The translations under genes and the position numbers were made by a program. This document shows, piece after piece, positions 6,745 to 15,171 of a stretch of DNA of 39,302 bases. Position 1 is the stretch's first letter; every line of letters begins with the position of its first letter. The notes below the pieces were generated by a model, which was not told where the DNA came from, searched no databases, and was given only the letters and a program-made list of their open reading frames with translations. Origin of the DNA: Acidobacteriota bacterium (GTDB taxonomy: Bacteria > Acidobacteriota > Blastocatellia > Pyrinomonadales > Pyrinomonadaceae); the NCBI GenBank assembly GCA_029557535.1, contig JAKQII010000355.1:1-39302 (forward strand). The letters are read 5' to 3'.

Positions 6745-7905
6745 CTACTTCGGACCGTCAACGACCATACCCACGATGCGGGGAATCGAATCGCGGGGCC
6801 GGAGCGTCGGGCCCGTCACGTTCCAGGCGGTGACAACAAAGACGATGTCGTATTCCGGCAGAACGATCGGAAACTGCCCGCCAAAACCGTTGCCGCTCCA
6901 GGCGGTGAACTTGTTGTCCTTGCCATACGGATAAAGCCACCATTTCAGGCCGTACTTTGCGTTGGGCCCAAGGTCCATGTGCGGCGATACCGAATCCTTG
7001 ACCCATTCCGGAGAAACGATCTGAGCTCCATTCCACTTGCCGCCGTTCAGAAAAAGCTGCCAAAGCTTGGCGACATCGCGCGGACGCATGTAAACCCCGC
7101 CCTCGGCGTCGACCAGCCCGCTTGGCGACCGCTTCCAAAAAAAATGCTTGATCCCGAGCGGGCCAAAAAGATTGCGGACCGCGTATTCCTCGATATCCAT
7201 TCCCGTGGCGACCCGAAAGACATGAGCCAATATCTGGGTCGCGCCGGAATTGTAGGCGAACGTGCTGCCCGGCTCATTTGCCATCGGCCGGTTGATCGTA
7301 TACTCGACCCAATCGGGCGACGCTTCCATTTGAGTGCCCGTATTGTTCGGGTCCGAGTACGGCAGGCCCTCGTTCCAGTCGAGGCCGGCAGACATCGTCA
7401 GCAAATGACGAATGGTCATGCGCCGCTTGCGATCGTCCACGTTTCGAAGTTTGGACTCATCGAAGTATTTCAGGACCGGGGTGTCGATCTCGGGGATGTC
7501 ACCGCGTTTTCTTGCGACGCCGAAGATGATCGAAGTGATCGTCTTCGAAACAGACTGCAGGCTATGCAGTTCTCCACGCTGATACCAGGGGTGCCACCAA
7601 GAGTTGTAATAGTTGTACGGACCGCTGATATCCCCCGCATTCAGCGGACTCTCTTTCTTGGCGTCTTCGCCATAGATCTTTGCGTAGTCGTGCTCGTAAC
7701 GCCTGTCAAAGACCAGCTTTCCGCGGCGGACAATCGTCAGGCCGTCGACATTTCCGAACTTCCCGGCGGCGATCTCAGAATCGAACTGCGAAAGAGCTTT
7801 TGCATCAAGCCCAACCGATTTCGCCGATGCGGTTGGCCAGTCGGATTGCTGCGCCTGAACGCCAAAGACAAAGAGCAAAATGCAAACGATCGTCTTTTTG
7901 GACAT
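6745..7905 (-). CDS. Secreted serine hydrolase, class C beta-lactamase / PBP4* family
   Basis: A 386-residue protein with a signal peptide (MSKKTIVCILLFVFGVQAQ). The family motifs are present: the nucleophile S118-V-S-K121 (S-x-x-K), Y218-N-S, and a late GNGFGG in place of the KTG/HxG box. The family includes esterases, D-amino-acid peptidases and beta-lactamases, so the substrate cannot be predicted. The start at 7905 is chosen because AGGAGA lies 9 nt upstream and the signal peptide begins there; the frame is open 22 codons further up. It is exported and probably periplasmic. It faces rarA head-to-head across a short gap and shows no operon partner. Confidence 0.82.
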   Translation of the reverse strand: MSKKTIVCILLFVFGVQAQQSDWPTASAKSVGLDAKALSQFDSEIAAGKFGNVDGLTIVRRGKLVFDRRYEHDYAKIYGEDAKKESPLNAGDISGPYNYYNSWWHPWYQRGELHSLQSVSKTITSIIFGVARKRGDIPEIDTPVLKYFDESKLRNVDDRKRRMTIRHLLTMSAGLDWNEGLPYSDPNNTGTQMEASPDWVEYTINRPMANEPGSTFAYNSGATQILAHVFRVATGMDIEEYAVRNLFGPLGIKHFFWKRSPSGLVDAEGGVYMRPRDVAKLWQLFLNGGKWNGAQIVSPEWVKDSVSPHMDLGPNAKYGLKWWLYPYGKDNKFTAWSGNGFGGQFPIVLPEYDIVFVVTAWNVTGPTLRPRDSIPRIVGMVVDGPK

Positions 7906-8039
7906 ATGAATCGATCTCCTGGTTTCATGTGAATAGGACGTGATTGTGACATCATCGAAACTTCCCCACAAACTGCGGCGAAAACGCGCTTCCAGGGAAT
8001 CATTTGCCCGAACGTTCAGTTCGGAACTAACATAAACGC

Positions 8040-9161
8040 ATGCAGCCGCTCGCAGACAGGATCAGGCCCGCGACGCTCGACGATTTCGTCGGCCAGCCGC
8101 ACCTTGTCGGCGAGGACAAGCCGCTGCGGCGCGCGATCGAGCAAAGGCACGTCTTCTCCTTCATTCTCTGGGGCGGCCCCGGCACCGGAAAGACCTCGCT
8201 CGCACGCATCTACGCGCACGCGCTCGACGCCGAATTTCACGAACTCTCAGCCGTTTCGGCCGGCAAGGATGCAATCCGCAAGATCGTCGAAACGCCATCG
8301 GCGCGACCGCGCGTACTGTTTCTGGACGAGATCCACCGGTTCAACAAGGCGCAGCAGGATTTCTTGCTTCCGTACGTCGAAAGCGGCGAACTGACGCTCG
8401 TCGGAGCGACGACCGAGAATCCGAGCTTTGAGGTGATCGCCGCGCTCTTGTCGCGGATGCGTGTTTTCGTGCTCAAGGAACACGGTCCAGAAGAGATGCG
8501 CCAGATCATCGGACGGACCGGCGTCGAAATGGATGAGGAAGCCCGCGAATGGCTCATCGAGATGGCCAACGGCGACGCGCGGCAGGTGGTGACGATGATC
8601 GAAAATACGATCCAACTTTATGATCAGGTCACCGTCGGGACGCTCAAGCAAGCGGCGCAGTCGTACCTTCGCTACGACAAGAAGGGCGAGGAGCATTACA
8701 ACACCATCAGCGCGTTCATCAAATCGATGCGCGCCAGCCAGCCGGACGCCGCGATGTATTATCTGGCGCGGATGATCGAGTCGGGCGAGGATCCGAAGTT
8801 CATCGCGCGGCGAATGGTGATCTTCGCGTCGGAAGACATCGGGCTCGCGGTGCCGACGGCGCTGGTAGTTGCCAACGCCGTGTTCCGCGCGGTCGAGACC
8901 GTCGGCATTCCCGAAGCGGCGATCAACCTCGCCCACGGCGTCGCGTATCTCGCCAACTGCAAAAAGGACCGCAGCGCCTACAACGCTCTGCGCGCCGCAT
9001 CGGAAGATGTGAAGAAGTTCGGAAATCTGCCGATTCCTTTGCAGATCCGAAACGCTCCGACGAAACTGATGAAAGAACTGAAATACGGCGAGAACTACGA
9101 TCCGTATACCGACGAAAGCCTTTTGCCCGAAAAGATCAAGGGCAAGAAATACCTTAAGTGA
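8040..9161 (+). CDS. rarA: Replication-associated recombination protein RarA (MgsA), AAA+ ATPase
   Basis: A 373-residue AAA+ protein of the RarA/MgsA/WRNIP1 family, which acts at stalled replication forks. Walker A is GGPGTGKT (45-52), Walker B is VLFLDEIHRF (92-101) and sensor 1 lies in LVGATTENPSFE. The C-terminal half has the family text AMYYLARMIESGEDPKFIARR and ends with YGENYDPYTDESLLPEKIKG. It is shorter than E. coli RarA (about 447 residues), so some C-terminal or linker sequence is missing. The start MQPLADRIRPATLDDFVGQ matches the family N-terminus. It stands alone and is followed by a repeat element. Confidence 0.92.
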   Translation: MQPLADRIRPATLDDFVGQPHLVGEDKPLRRAIEQRHVFSFILWGGPGTGKTSLARIYAHALDAEFHELSAVSAGKDAIRKIVETPSARPRVLFLDEIHRFNKAQQDFLLPYVESGELTLVGATTENPSFEVIAALLSRMRVFVLKEHGPEEMRQIIGRTGVEMDEEAREWLIEMANGDARQVVTMIENTIQLYDQVTVGTLKQAAQSYLRYDKKGEEHYNTISAFIKSMRASQPDAAMYYLARMIESGEDPKFIARRMVIFASEDIGLAVPTALVVANAVFRAVETVGIPEAAINLAHGVAYLANCKKDRSAYNALRAASEDVKKFGNLPIPLQIRNAPTKLMKELKYGENYDPYTDESLLPEKIKGKKYLK

Positions 9162-9162
9162 A

Positions 9163-9298
9163 TTTGGGAATTCGGATTTGGGATTGCGGATTTGAAAGCA
9201 GTTCAATCGTCAATTTTGAAATCCCGAAAGTTCGCGGACCGGGCCGCCTGAAGGCGGAACTCCAAACAAATCCGCAATCCCAAATCCCAATTCCCAAA
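9163..9298. repeat. Miniature element with 32 bp inverted repeats around a hairpin core
   Basis: The sequence at 9163-9194 and the reverse complement of 9267-9298 agree at 31 of 32 positions. The arms are made of the AATCCCAAATCC-type repeat that fills other gaps. The 72 bp centre carries the hairpin CCGCC-TGAA-GGCGG followed by AACTCC, related to the core of the 98 bp repeats. It begins directly after the rarA stop codon. It encodes nothing and looks like a MITE- or REP-like unit. The rest of the gap, to 9385, shows only a likely leader for the next gene (GGAGAACTAACAA before the ATG). Confidence 0.75.
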
Positions 9299-9385
9299 TG
9301 CGATGTCCTTTTTCGCGCGTCTCGTTCGTCATACTGCTGGAACCGCCGAGTGCGATCCGAAATAAACGACTAGGAGAACTAACAA

Positions 9386-9739
9386 ATGCCTGATTACATG
9401 CTGATCCTTCATGAATCGACTACGGGAGCGATGGAAATGTCGCCCGAAGAGATCGAAAAGATCATTTTCGAATACAAGTCGTGGAGCCGACGCGTGGCCG
9501 AAGCCGGAAAGCTTGTCGGTGGACAGAAACTGCGCGACGAAGGCGGACGCATCCTGACGAACGCAGACGGCGATTTTCGCGCCACCGACGGTCCGTTCGC
9601 CGAAGCGAAAGAGGTCATCGGCGGATTCTTTATGATCAAGGCCGCGGATTACGACGAAGCGGTCGAGATATCACGCACCTGCCCGCACCTGACCTACGGA
9701 GGACGAATTGAGCTCCGCGAGATCGAACCCACAGAGTGA
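9386..9739 (+). CDS. YciI/DGPF domain protein, partner of the ECF sigma factor
   Basis: A 117-residue dimeric alpha-beta barrel protein of the YCII family. It carries the DGPF signature as TDGPFAEAKEVIGGF (about residues 73-87). DGPF proteins are the conserved genomic partners of ECF42 sigma factors, and the downstream gene is such a factor. The gene ends 32 nt inside the sigma factor gene. A good ribosome binding site (AGGAGAA) precedes the ATG. The biochemical function is not known; a role in sensing or modulating the sigma factor is inferred only from the conserved pairing. Confidence 0.88.
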   Translation: MPDYMLILHESTTGAMEMSPEEIEKIIFEYKSWSRRVAEAGKLVGGQKLRDEGGRILTNADGDFRATDGPFAEAKEVIGGFFMIKAADYDEAVEISRTCPHLTYGGRIELREIEPTE

Positions 9740-10964
9740 TCCGGTCGCGAACGAATCGGTCGATCATCTTTTCCGGCGCAGTTCGGGGAAGATGACGGCC
9801 ATTCTCGCAAATTCGTTCGGACTCGAGAAGATCGATCTCATCGAAGACGCGATCCAGGATTCGATGATCAAGGCGCTCAGGGTCTGGCCCTTTCACGGCA
9901 TCCCGGACAAACCGGAGGCATGGCTGATCAAGGTCGCGCGAAATTCGCTGATCGACAAACTCCGGCGCGAGCAGAAATCCGACAGCTTCGATGATCTCGC
10001 TGTCGTTTCGAATGAGACCATCGATGTCCGGTTCAACGACGAACTCGCCGAAGACACCCTCCGCATGATGTTCGCCTGCTGCGATCCGCGGATCTCGCCT
10101 GACTCGCGGGTCGCGCTAACGCTAAGGGAAATCGGCGGCTTTTCGGTCATCGAGATCGCGGCCGCTTTTCTTGCCAAACCTGAAGCGATCGCAAAACTCT
10201 TGACGCGCGCCAAAGGCCGGCTGCGCGGAACGCGGCTCGGAATTCCGCCGCCGTCCGCAATTCCGGAACGGCTGGAAGCGGTGCTCAGAGCGGTCTACCT
10301 TATGTTCAGCGAGGGTTACAGCACCTCGCACGGTGAACTGCCGATTCGTAACGATCTGTGTTTTGAGGCGATAAGACTTGCCGAGATTCTCGCAAATCAT
10401 CCGGTCACGGGAGTTCCGAAAACACATGCGCTGCTCGCGCTCTTCTTCCTTCAAACCGCGAGACTGCCGTCCCGTTTCGACGAAAACGGCGATGTTCTGA
10501 GGTTGGACGAACAGGACCGATCGCGCTGGGATCAAAGGCTTTTGGCGGCGGGACTTCGGCAGCTCGCGAAATCGGCGTCCGGGAATGATTTGTCGCCCTA
10601 CCATGTCGAAGCCGAGATCGCTTCGATACACGCGGTGAGCGGTTCGTTTGACGGGACCGACTGGGTTCGGCTCGTCGAATGCTACGACCGCCTGCTTGAT
10701 TTCCGGCACTCGCCGATCGTCGCCCTGAACCGGGCGATCGCGATCTGGAAGGTCCACGGTCCGCGATCCGCGGTCGATCAACTGGAACCGCTTCGGGAAC
10801 CGCTGTCCGACTACGCGCATTTCCATATCACGCGAGGAGAATTTCTCCTTGAACTGAATCGGTCGGAAGAAGCCGAGACGGACTTTCGCCGGGCGTTGGA
10901 ATTGTGCCGAAGCACCGCCATGTTTCGTTTTCTTCGGCAGAGGCTCTCGGAGAAAACAAATTGA
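9708..10964 (+). CDS. ECF sigma factor of the ECF42 group with C-terminal TPR-like extension
   Basis: A 418-residue sigma-70 family protein. Region 2 spans roughly residues 20-90 (AIQDSMIKALRVWPFHGIPDKPEAWLIKVARN as split text) and region 4 includes LTLREIGGFSVIEIAAAFL. The remaining 230 residues hold VYLMFSEGYS and TPR-like helices (EAEIASIHA, ALNRAIAIWKVHGP, LELNRSEEAETDFRRAL), characteristic of ECF42. These factors lack a classical anti-sigma factor and rely on the C-terminal domain. The start is a TTG at 9708 with GGAGG five nt upstream, inside the DGPF gene, so the two are co-translated. Its likely targets are unknown; members of the gene family cluster that follows are candidates. Confidence 0.88.
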   Translation: MSSARSNPQSDPVANESVDHLFRRSSGKMTAILANSFGLEKIDLIEDAIQDSMIKALRVWPFHGIPDKPEAWLIKVARNSLIDKLRREQKSDSFDDLAVVSNETIDVRFNDELAEDTLRMMFACCDPRISPDSRVALTLREIGGFSVIEIAAAFLAKPEAIAKLLTRAKGRLRGTRLGIPPPSAIPERLEAVLRAVYLMFSEGYSTSHGELPIRNDLCFEAIRLAEILANHPVTGVPKTHALLALFFLQTARLPSRFDENGDVLRLDEQDRSRWDQRLLAAGLRQLAKSASGNDLSPYHVEAEIASIHAVSGSFDGTDWVRLVECYDRLLDFRHSPIVALNRAIAIWKVHGPRSAVDQLEPLREPLSDYAHFHITRGEFLLELNRSEEAETDFRRALELCRSTAMFRFLRQRLSEKTN

Positions 10965-10989
10965 CAAGCGCCTGTTCTTGGTATATTTT
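10961..10989 (+). promoter_or_regulatory. Promoter overlapping the sigma factor stop codon
   Basis: TTGACA (10961-10966) and TATTTT (10984-10989) are 17 bp apart. A TATATT at 10982 preceded by TGG is an alternative -10 at 15 bp. The -35 box includes the sigma factor's TGA stop. It would drive the membrane protein gene at 11053, with a leader of about 55 nt. Confidence 0.5.
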
Positions 10990-11052
10990 TCTGGCGTTAA
11001 GCCCACAATCAGCAGTTTCGCAGTTCGATCTCAAAACGAAGGAGGATTCGAA

Positions 11053-11484
11053 ATGATCACTCGACTTTTGGCCGCGGCCGTCGCCGGTGGCGTCGCCATG
11101 TTCGCATTCGGTTTTCTGATCTACGGACTGGTACTCGATCCGATGCTCATGCGTCCGAATATGAACGTTTATCCAGGTTTGGTGAACGATCCGCCGATGT
11201 TCGTGCCGCTCGCGCTTGGGAATCTTGTTTCCGGGTTCTTGTTGGCCTATATCTACGAGAAATGGGCCGGCATCCGAACGTTTGCCACGGGCGCTCAGGC
11301 AGGCGCTATCATCTGGTTCCTGTTTGCATTGAGTGTGCAATTAATGTTCATAGCGTTCATGAACTTGTCCAAGAACTACATTCCTCCGATTTCGGATGTG
11401 ATCGGTTCGACGGTTCTCGGAGGGATCTCCGGCGGGGTCGTCGGATTTGTTCTCGGCGTCATGCACAAACCGGCGGCGGAATAG
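11053..11484 (+). CDS. Small four-helix membrane protein
   Basis: A 143-residue protein with four predicted membrane segments, at residues about 3-25, 53-70, 85-107 and 118-138. The last has glycine-rich packing (GSTVLGGISGGVVGFVLG). The start at 11053 is set by GGAGG seven nt upstream; the frame extends further up but without support. It resembles the small membrane proteins at 12608 and 19288 in size and layout (membrane helix, extracellular loop, then three helices), so all three may be paralogues. I do not recognise a named family with confidence. It is the first gene after the sigma factor. Confidence 0.68.
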   Translation: MITRLLAAAVAGGVAMFAFGFLIYGLVLDPMLMRPNMNVYPGLVNDPPMFVPLALGNLVSGFLLAYIYEKWAGIRTFATGAQAGAIIWFLFALSVQLMFIAFMNLSKNYIPPISDVIGSTVLGGISGGVVGFVLGVMHKPAAE

Positions 11485-11561
11485 TCCCAAAAATCGGGTG
11501 GCATCGATCAGACCGCATAGTGTACCGCCGTTTCGGGCGGAATAGTTGGATTTTGCGAAAT

Positions 11562-11990
11562 ATGAAGAGTTTCAAGTTTTGGACAAAAGTTGCGGCCGTT
11601 TTGATGATAGTCACGGGCATTTTGCATGGGACGAGCCTGTTCGTCACAAGCCAGCCGCAGAACGACACCGAGCGGCAGATGCTCGATCTGATGACGAACT
11701 ACAGGATCGACGCGGGCGCCGGTTTTCATCCGAGTTTCTCGAACCTGTTTACCGCGCTCAGTTCGTGCTTCACGCTTCTTTGCGTGTTGGGTGGGATCAC
11801 GCTCTTTTATCTCTTGCGGAAACAGACCCCCGATGGGACGATGCGGGGTATTCTCAACATCGATCTCGTGATTTTCGGGATATGTTTCGCTGTGATGGGT
11901 TATTTTACGTTTCTTCCGCCGATCGCGTGCACGGCGCTGATTTTCGTATCACTGATTGCGGCGCGCCTGACGATCCCGGCGTCAAAATGA
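11562..11990 (+). CDS. Small membrane protein, LIC_13387-like
   Basis: A 142-residue protein with four hydrophobic segments (about 8-27, 61-85, 100-118 and 120-138). The first is followed by HGTSLF and the central loop contains NYRIDAGAGFHPSFSNLF. The layout is like the LIC_13387 family of small membrane proteins, but that match is from memory. The start MKSFKFWTKVAAVLM is chosen because it opens the first membrane helix; the frame is open far upstream, but that part is a shadow of the preceding gene. The function is unknown. Confidence 0.65.
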   Translation: MKSFKFWTKVAAVLMIVTGILHGTSLFVTSQPQNDTERQMLDLMTNYRIDAGAGFHPSFSNLFTALSSCFTLLCVLGGITLFYLLRKQTPDGTMRGILNIDLVIFGICFAVMGYFTFLPPIACTALIFVSLIAARLTIPASK

Positions 11991-12018
11991 TCGTCGTTTC
12001 CGAATGCGTTCGGTGCAG

Positions 12019-12468
12019 TCAGCTTGAGAATTGCCGGAGATGGTGGTCGATGTGTTTGTATTGCGTAACGCCCCATTCCCGTCCGGTTAGCCGACCGAAG
12101 AAGCCGTGGATATTGCCGTCGACGCCCTGTTCGCCGAGTGTATGAAAATCCACAACAAGCTTTCTGAGACGCAGTCGCGTCGGCTCGAACTCCGGGTCGT
12201 CCTTAATGATGAAATCAGGTCCGGTTGGAGCGCTTTTCGGGAACGGTTTTTCGCCGATAAAATCACTTCGAAACATCCAGCCGATGAGTTTTCCGAGCAT
12301 TCTCTGCGGCTGAGGGTTGATTCCCGCGGCCATTTCGAGCGCACGGGCGGTATGTTCGAGCATTTGCGAATGGGACATTTTTCCCCATTGGCGCTCGGCG
12401 TTGACGGAAAAGGCATCGAGACGCGAAAGGATCTCGTTGTAACCTTCGTCGTCGAAAATGGATTTCAT
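12019..12468 (-). CDS. DUF1569 domain protein (DinB-like fold)
   Basis: A 149-residue protein of the DUF1569 family, a branch of the DinB/YfiT four-helix metal-binding fold. The conserved histidines are visible in KMSHSQMLEHTARALEMA (residues 30-47) and in the C-terminal HIDHHLRQF. The middle text GWMFRSDFIGEKPFPKSAPTG is typical for the family. A good ribosome binding site (AAGGAAGG) precedes the ATG. It is the only minus-strand gene in this part of the cluster and converges on the membrane protein at 11562. The substrate is unknown; relatives include thiol transferases. Confidence 0.8.
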   Translation of the reverse strand: MKSIFDDEGYNEILSRLDAFSVNAERQWGKMSHSQMLEHTARALEMAAGINPQPQRMLGKLIGWMFRSDFIGEKPFPKSAPTGPDFIIKDDPEFEPTRLRLRKLVVDFHTLGEQGVDGNIHGFFGRLTGREWGVTQYKHIDHHLRQFSS

Positions 12469-12607
12469 GGGTGTACCCTTCCTTTGAAAAATTTGTATAG
12501 AAACTACGCCAAATCTTGAATTCTGTAAAGCGCCGGAAATTTAGGGTTCGTGCAAAATGTAATAACATGATGGCGCTCCAAACAAACGCAAACCAGGAGG
12601 ATTACCG

Positions 12608-13042
12608 ATGGCAAGAAATGTACTCGCCGTGATGATTGGTTACGTAAGCTATTTCGTAATGGTGTTTCTGACCTTCTCGGCACTTTATTTGCTTCTCGGT
12701 CCCGAGCAGACCTTTGTTCCAGGCAAATTCGACGTGACAATGACCTGGGTCGTCCCGAGCATCGCCTTGATGATCGTTTGCGGCTTGGCCGGCGGATTCA
12801 TCGCGGCGATAATCGGAACCGATTCGCGTGTCGGGACTGGGCTTGCGATCGCCATTTTGGTTCTTGGGATCGCGATGACTTTGCCGGAGATGCTTGCGCC
12901 GCCGCCAACCGGCGTTCGTGACCCGAACCTCGGCAATTGGGACGCGATGCTTCAGGCGCGAACGCCGATCTGGGTACTGATAGCGAATCCGGTGGTCGCG
13001 GCGCTCGGCGCGTTAGTTGGCACGAGCTTTCGTCGGAAGTAA
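12608..13042 (+). CDS. Small membrane protein, likely paralogue of the 11053 and 19288 genes
   Basis: A 144-residue protein starting MARNVLAVMIGYVSYFVMVF, close to the MVRNVLSVVLAFVIGG start of the 19288 gene. Four membrane segments are predicted, at about 5-29, 47-71, 76-93 and 120-140, with a proline-rich loop before the last (LAPPPTGVRDP). AGGAGG seven nt upstream marks the start. The function is unknown. The remnant MmcQ/YjbR gene begins at its stop codon. Confidence 0.68.
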   Translation: MARNVLAVMIGYVSYFVMVFLTFSALYLLLGPEQTFVPGKFDVTMTWVVPSIALMIVCGLAGGFIAAIIGTDSRVGTGLAIAILVLGIAMTLPEMLAPPPTGVRDPNLGNWDAMLQARTPIWVLIANPVVAALGALVGTSFRRK

Positions 13043-13385
13043 GACGTAGACCGCAAAGCTCAGAGATTTCTGTCGCGCGCTGCCCGGTAGCGCACAAGGA
13101 GGTCAGTTGGGGCAACGACCTGTGTTTTATGGTCGCCGGCAAGATGTTCTGCGTGACCGGTTTCGAGCCCGGCGCGGGCATTCTGTTAAGGTTCCGGACG
13201 AAGAGTTCGATGAAATGTGCGGGCTGCCCGGCGTCGCGCCGGCCCACTACGTCGGTCGCTACAAGTGGATAACCGGCGCCGAGCCGAATCGGTTCAGCGA
13301 CGAGGATCGGGAGCGAATGATCTCTCGAAGTTACGAAGTGATCGTCCCAAAGCTACCGAAAGGGCTGCGTCCGGCCTCGATTTGA
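13043..13385 (+). pseudogene. Frameshifted MmcQ/YjbR-family gene remnant
   Basis: MmcQ/YjbR proteins are small (about 115 residues) CyaY-like folds. Their characteristic text is present here but spread over three frames. DVDRKA comes first. RDFCRALPGSAQG follows in a second frame. EVSWGNDLCFMVAGKMFCVTGFEPGAG is in a third, and VKVPDEEFDEMCGLPGVAPAHYVGRYKW to the end is back in the second. No intact start codon is found: TAAGAC stands where ATGGAC would be expected. The changes are small indels in an otherwise well-preserved gene, so decay is recent or there are clustered sequencing errors. Confidence 0.72.
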
Positions 13386-13431
13386 AACGTAACGCCCGAA
13401 TGCGGCGTATCCGACTTGTTGGTTTTTCAGA

Positions 13432-14259
13432 ATGATCATCGAGACATACATTCCGGGTCCGCCACTCGACCGATTCGTCGAATTCATGATCTTTCATGAG
13501 TCGTACAATCCCGGCCACAACTGGGAGAGGTTCTTACCGGACGGAAACGTCGAACTCGTGATCGATCTTCACGACGAGCCGAAGTTCATCTTCGACAACG
13601 ACTTATTGATTGAGATCCAGGCGTGCCGGAAGATGTGGTTCTCAGGACTTCGAACCGAGCCGATCACCATCCCGACCGGCGGCGATGCGTCGATGATGGT
13701 CGTCAATTTCAGGCGCGGTATGGCTTATCCGTTTTTGCCGTTTCCGATGACTGAGATCGCGGATCGCGTCGTTGACGTCGAACTCGTCTGGGGTGACGCG
13801 TTCGACGAATTGCGGGAGAAGGTGATCGAACACCGACTTTCGCGCGAAAAGTTCTTATCGGCCGAGGCGTTTCTTGTACGGCATCTGACCTCGAAGATCG
13901 GGCTGAACCCTTGCGTTGAATTCGCTGTCGGAACGATCACGGACGCTCCTCATCGGACGTCGATGCGTGCCCTGAGCGAGAAGATCGGCTATTCGCAGAA
14001 GCACTTCATTTCGATGTTCAAACGACACGTTGGCGTGACTCCGAAGCAATACTTGAAACTTATGCGTTTTCAGCGTGCCGTGGGATTAATCGAATCGACG
14101 GAGATCAGGGATTGGTCCGATTTGTCTCTTAAGTGCGGATTCTTCGATCAGTCACATTTGATCAACGATTTCAAGACACTTTCGGGATTCACGCCCAAGG
14201 ACTATGCGCGTCGGCGCGGGAATTATCTGAACTACGTTCCCGTCCGCTCTGTCGAGTAA
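13432..14259 (+). CDS. AraC-family transcriptional regulator
   Basis: A 275-residue protein. The N-terminal half is a sensor domain of the DUF6597 type (PPLDRFVEFMIFHE, FLPDGNVELVIDL). The C-terminal AraC DNA-binding domain has two HTH motifs (MRALSEKIGYSQKHFISMFKR, and LSLKCGFFDQSHLINDF followed by SGFTPKDY). Such regulators often sit beside the single-domain stress proteins found here. The start ATG at 13432 fits the family N-terminus. Ligand and targets are unknown. The next gene begins 36 bp downstream on the same strand. Confidence 0.87.
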   Translation: MIIETYIPGPPLDRFVEFMIFHESYNPGHNWERFLPDGNVELVIDLHDEPKFIFDNDLLIEIQACRKMWFSGLRTEPITIPTGGDASMMVVNFRRGMAYPFLPFPMTEIADRVVDVELVWGDAFDELREKVIEHRLSREKFLSAEAFLVRHLTSKIGLNPCVEFAVGTITDAPHRTSMRALSEKIGYSQKHFISMFKRHVGVTPKQYLKLMRFQRAVGLIESTEIRDWSDLSLKCGFFDQSHLINDFKTLSGFTPKDYARRRGNYLNYVPVRSVE

Positions 14260-14295
14260 ATTTCTTCCAATAACAAGCGAAAATCAGGTGACATA

Positions 14296-14778
14296 ATGAA
14301 CCGCAAACTGATTGTCCTATTAATCGCGCTTCTGGCACTTTCCGGAACAGGCCAGGCACAAAAGGCGACGACGGAGTTTGACATGGTCCGCAGCATTCTC
14401 ACGGGTGACTGGAAAGTCGACGGAAAAGACGACTTCGAATCGTGGAATTACGCCGGGCAGAGTCTTACTGGCAGAGGTTTCAAGCTGAAGGACGGTGCGG
14501 AGGTCGTCACCGAACGACTCGAGATCCGGGAGATCGAAGGTAGCGTGTACTATCTTGCAACGGTCGCAAATCAGAACGACGGCGCGACCATTCGTTTCAG
14601 ATTGACGGAGTCGAGTCCGGACAGGTTGCAGTTTGAAAATCCGGATCACGATTTCCCAAAAAAACTGATCTACCGCCGAAACGGTCCGGACAAATTGTCC
14701 GTTGATGTGCTCGGAACCGGCGACAAGGGCTTCAAACTGGAGTTCGTAAAGCTGAAATCACCGAAGAAACCGGGGTGA
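14296..14778 (+). CDS. Secreted DUF6265-like protein
   Basis: A 160-residue protein with a signal peptide (MNRKLIVLLIALLALSGTGQAQ) and a mature part rich in beta strands. GDWKVDGKDDFESWNY near the mature N-terminus and FENPDHDFPKKLIYRR later are lipocalin-like features of the DUF6265 family. The function is unknown. It is probably exported. It follows the AraC gene closely and could be in one transcript with it. Confidence 0.72.
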   Translation: MNRKLIVLLIALLALSGTGQAQKATTEFDMVRSILTGDWKVDGKDDFESWNYAGQSLTGRGFKLKDGAEVVTERLEIREIEGSVYYLATVANQNDGATIRFRLTESSPDRLQFENPDHDFPKKLIYRRNGPDKLSVDVLGTGDKGFKLEFVKLKSPKKPG

Positions 14779-14814
14779 AACCAATCGGGGCTGAAAGCGT
14801 AGTACGTGAAAACA

Positions 14815-15171
14815 ATGTACGATCCGGTTCTTGAACAACGCGTCGCTGCGCGACTTGAAGCCGCCGGTGCCGCTTTTGAAAGAAAACGCATGTTCGGCGG
14901 GATTTGTTTTCTCGTCGATGACAAGATGTGCGTCGGCGTCCTGGACGAGACGCTGATGGTTCGATTCGATCCGGCGCTCAACGAACAGATCCTTGCGCGT
15001 GAGGACGTCCGCGAAATGGACTTTACGAAACGCGCAATGCGCGGTTTTGCGTTCGTCGACGGCGAATACATCGACGACGACCGGCGTCTTTCGTATTGGA
15101 TAGAACTTGCGCTCGACTACAATCCGCGCGCGAAACGGTCAGCGAAAAAGGAGAAAAAACGAAATGGATGA
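14815..15171 (+). CDS. TfoX N-terminal domain protein
   Basis: A 118-residue protein with the TfoX-N fold signature KRMFGGICFLVDDKMCVGVLDETLMVR (split by one strand-turn), followed by MRGFAFVDGEYIDDDRRLSYWIELALDY. TfoX-N domains occur in competence regulators but also as free-standing proteins of unknown role, as here; there is no C-terminal TfoX domain. An in-frame GTG nine nt upstream (14806) is an alternative start; neither has a strong ribosome binding site. The lysine-rich tail ends inside the next gene (8 nt overlap). Confidence 0.8.
   Translation: MYDPVLEQRVAARLEAAGAAFERKRMFGGICFLVDDKMCVGVLDETLMVRFDPALNEQILAREDVREMDFTKRAMRGFAFVDGEYIDDDRRLSYWIELALDYNPRAKRSAKKEKKRNG

Noticed and set aside
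11262-11561. 100-codon N-terminal extension of the 11562 membrane protein
   Set aside because: It is an out-of-frame shadow of the preceding membrane protein gene; the hydrophobic protein begins at MKSFKF.
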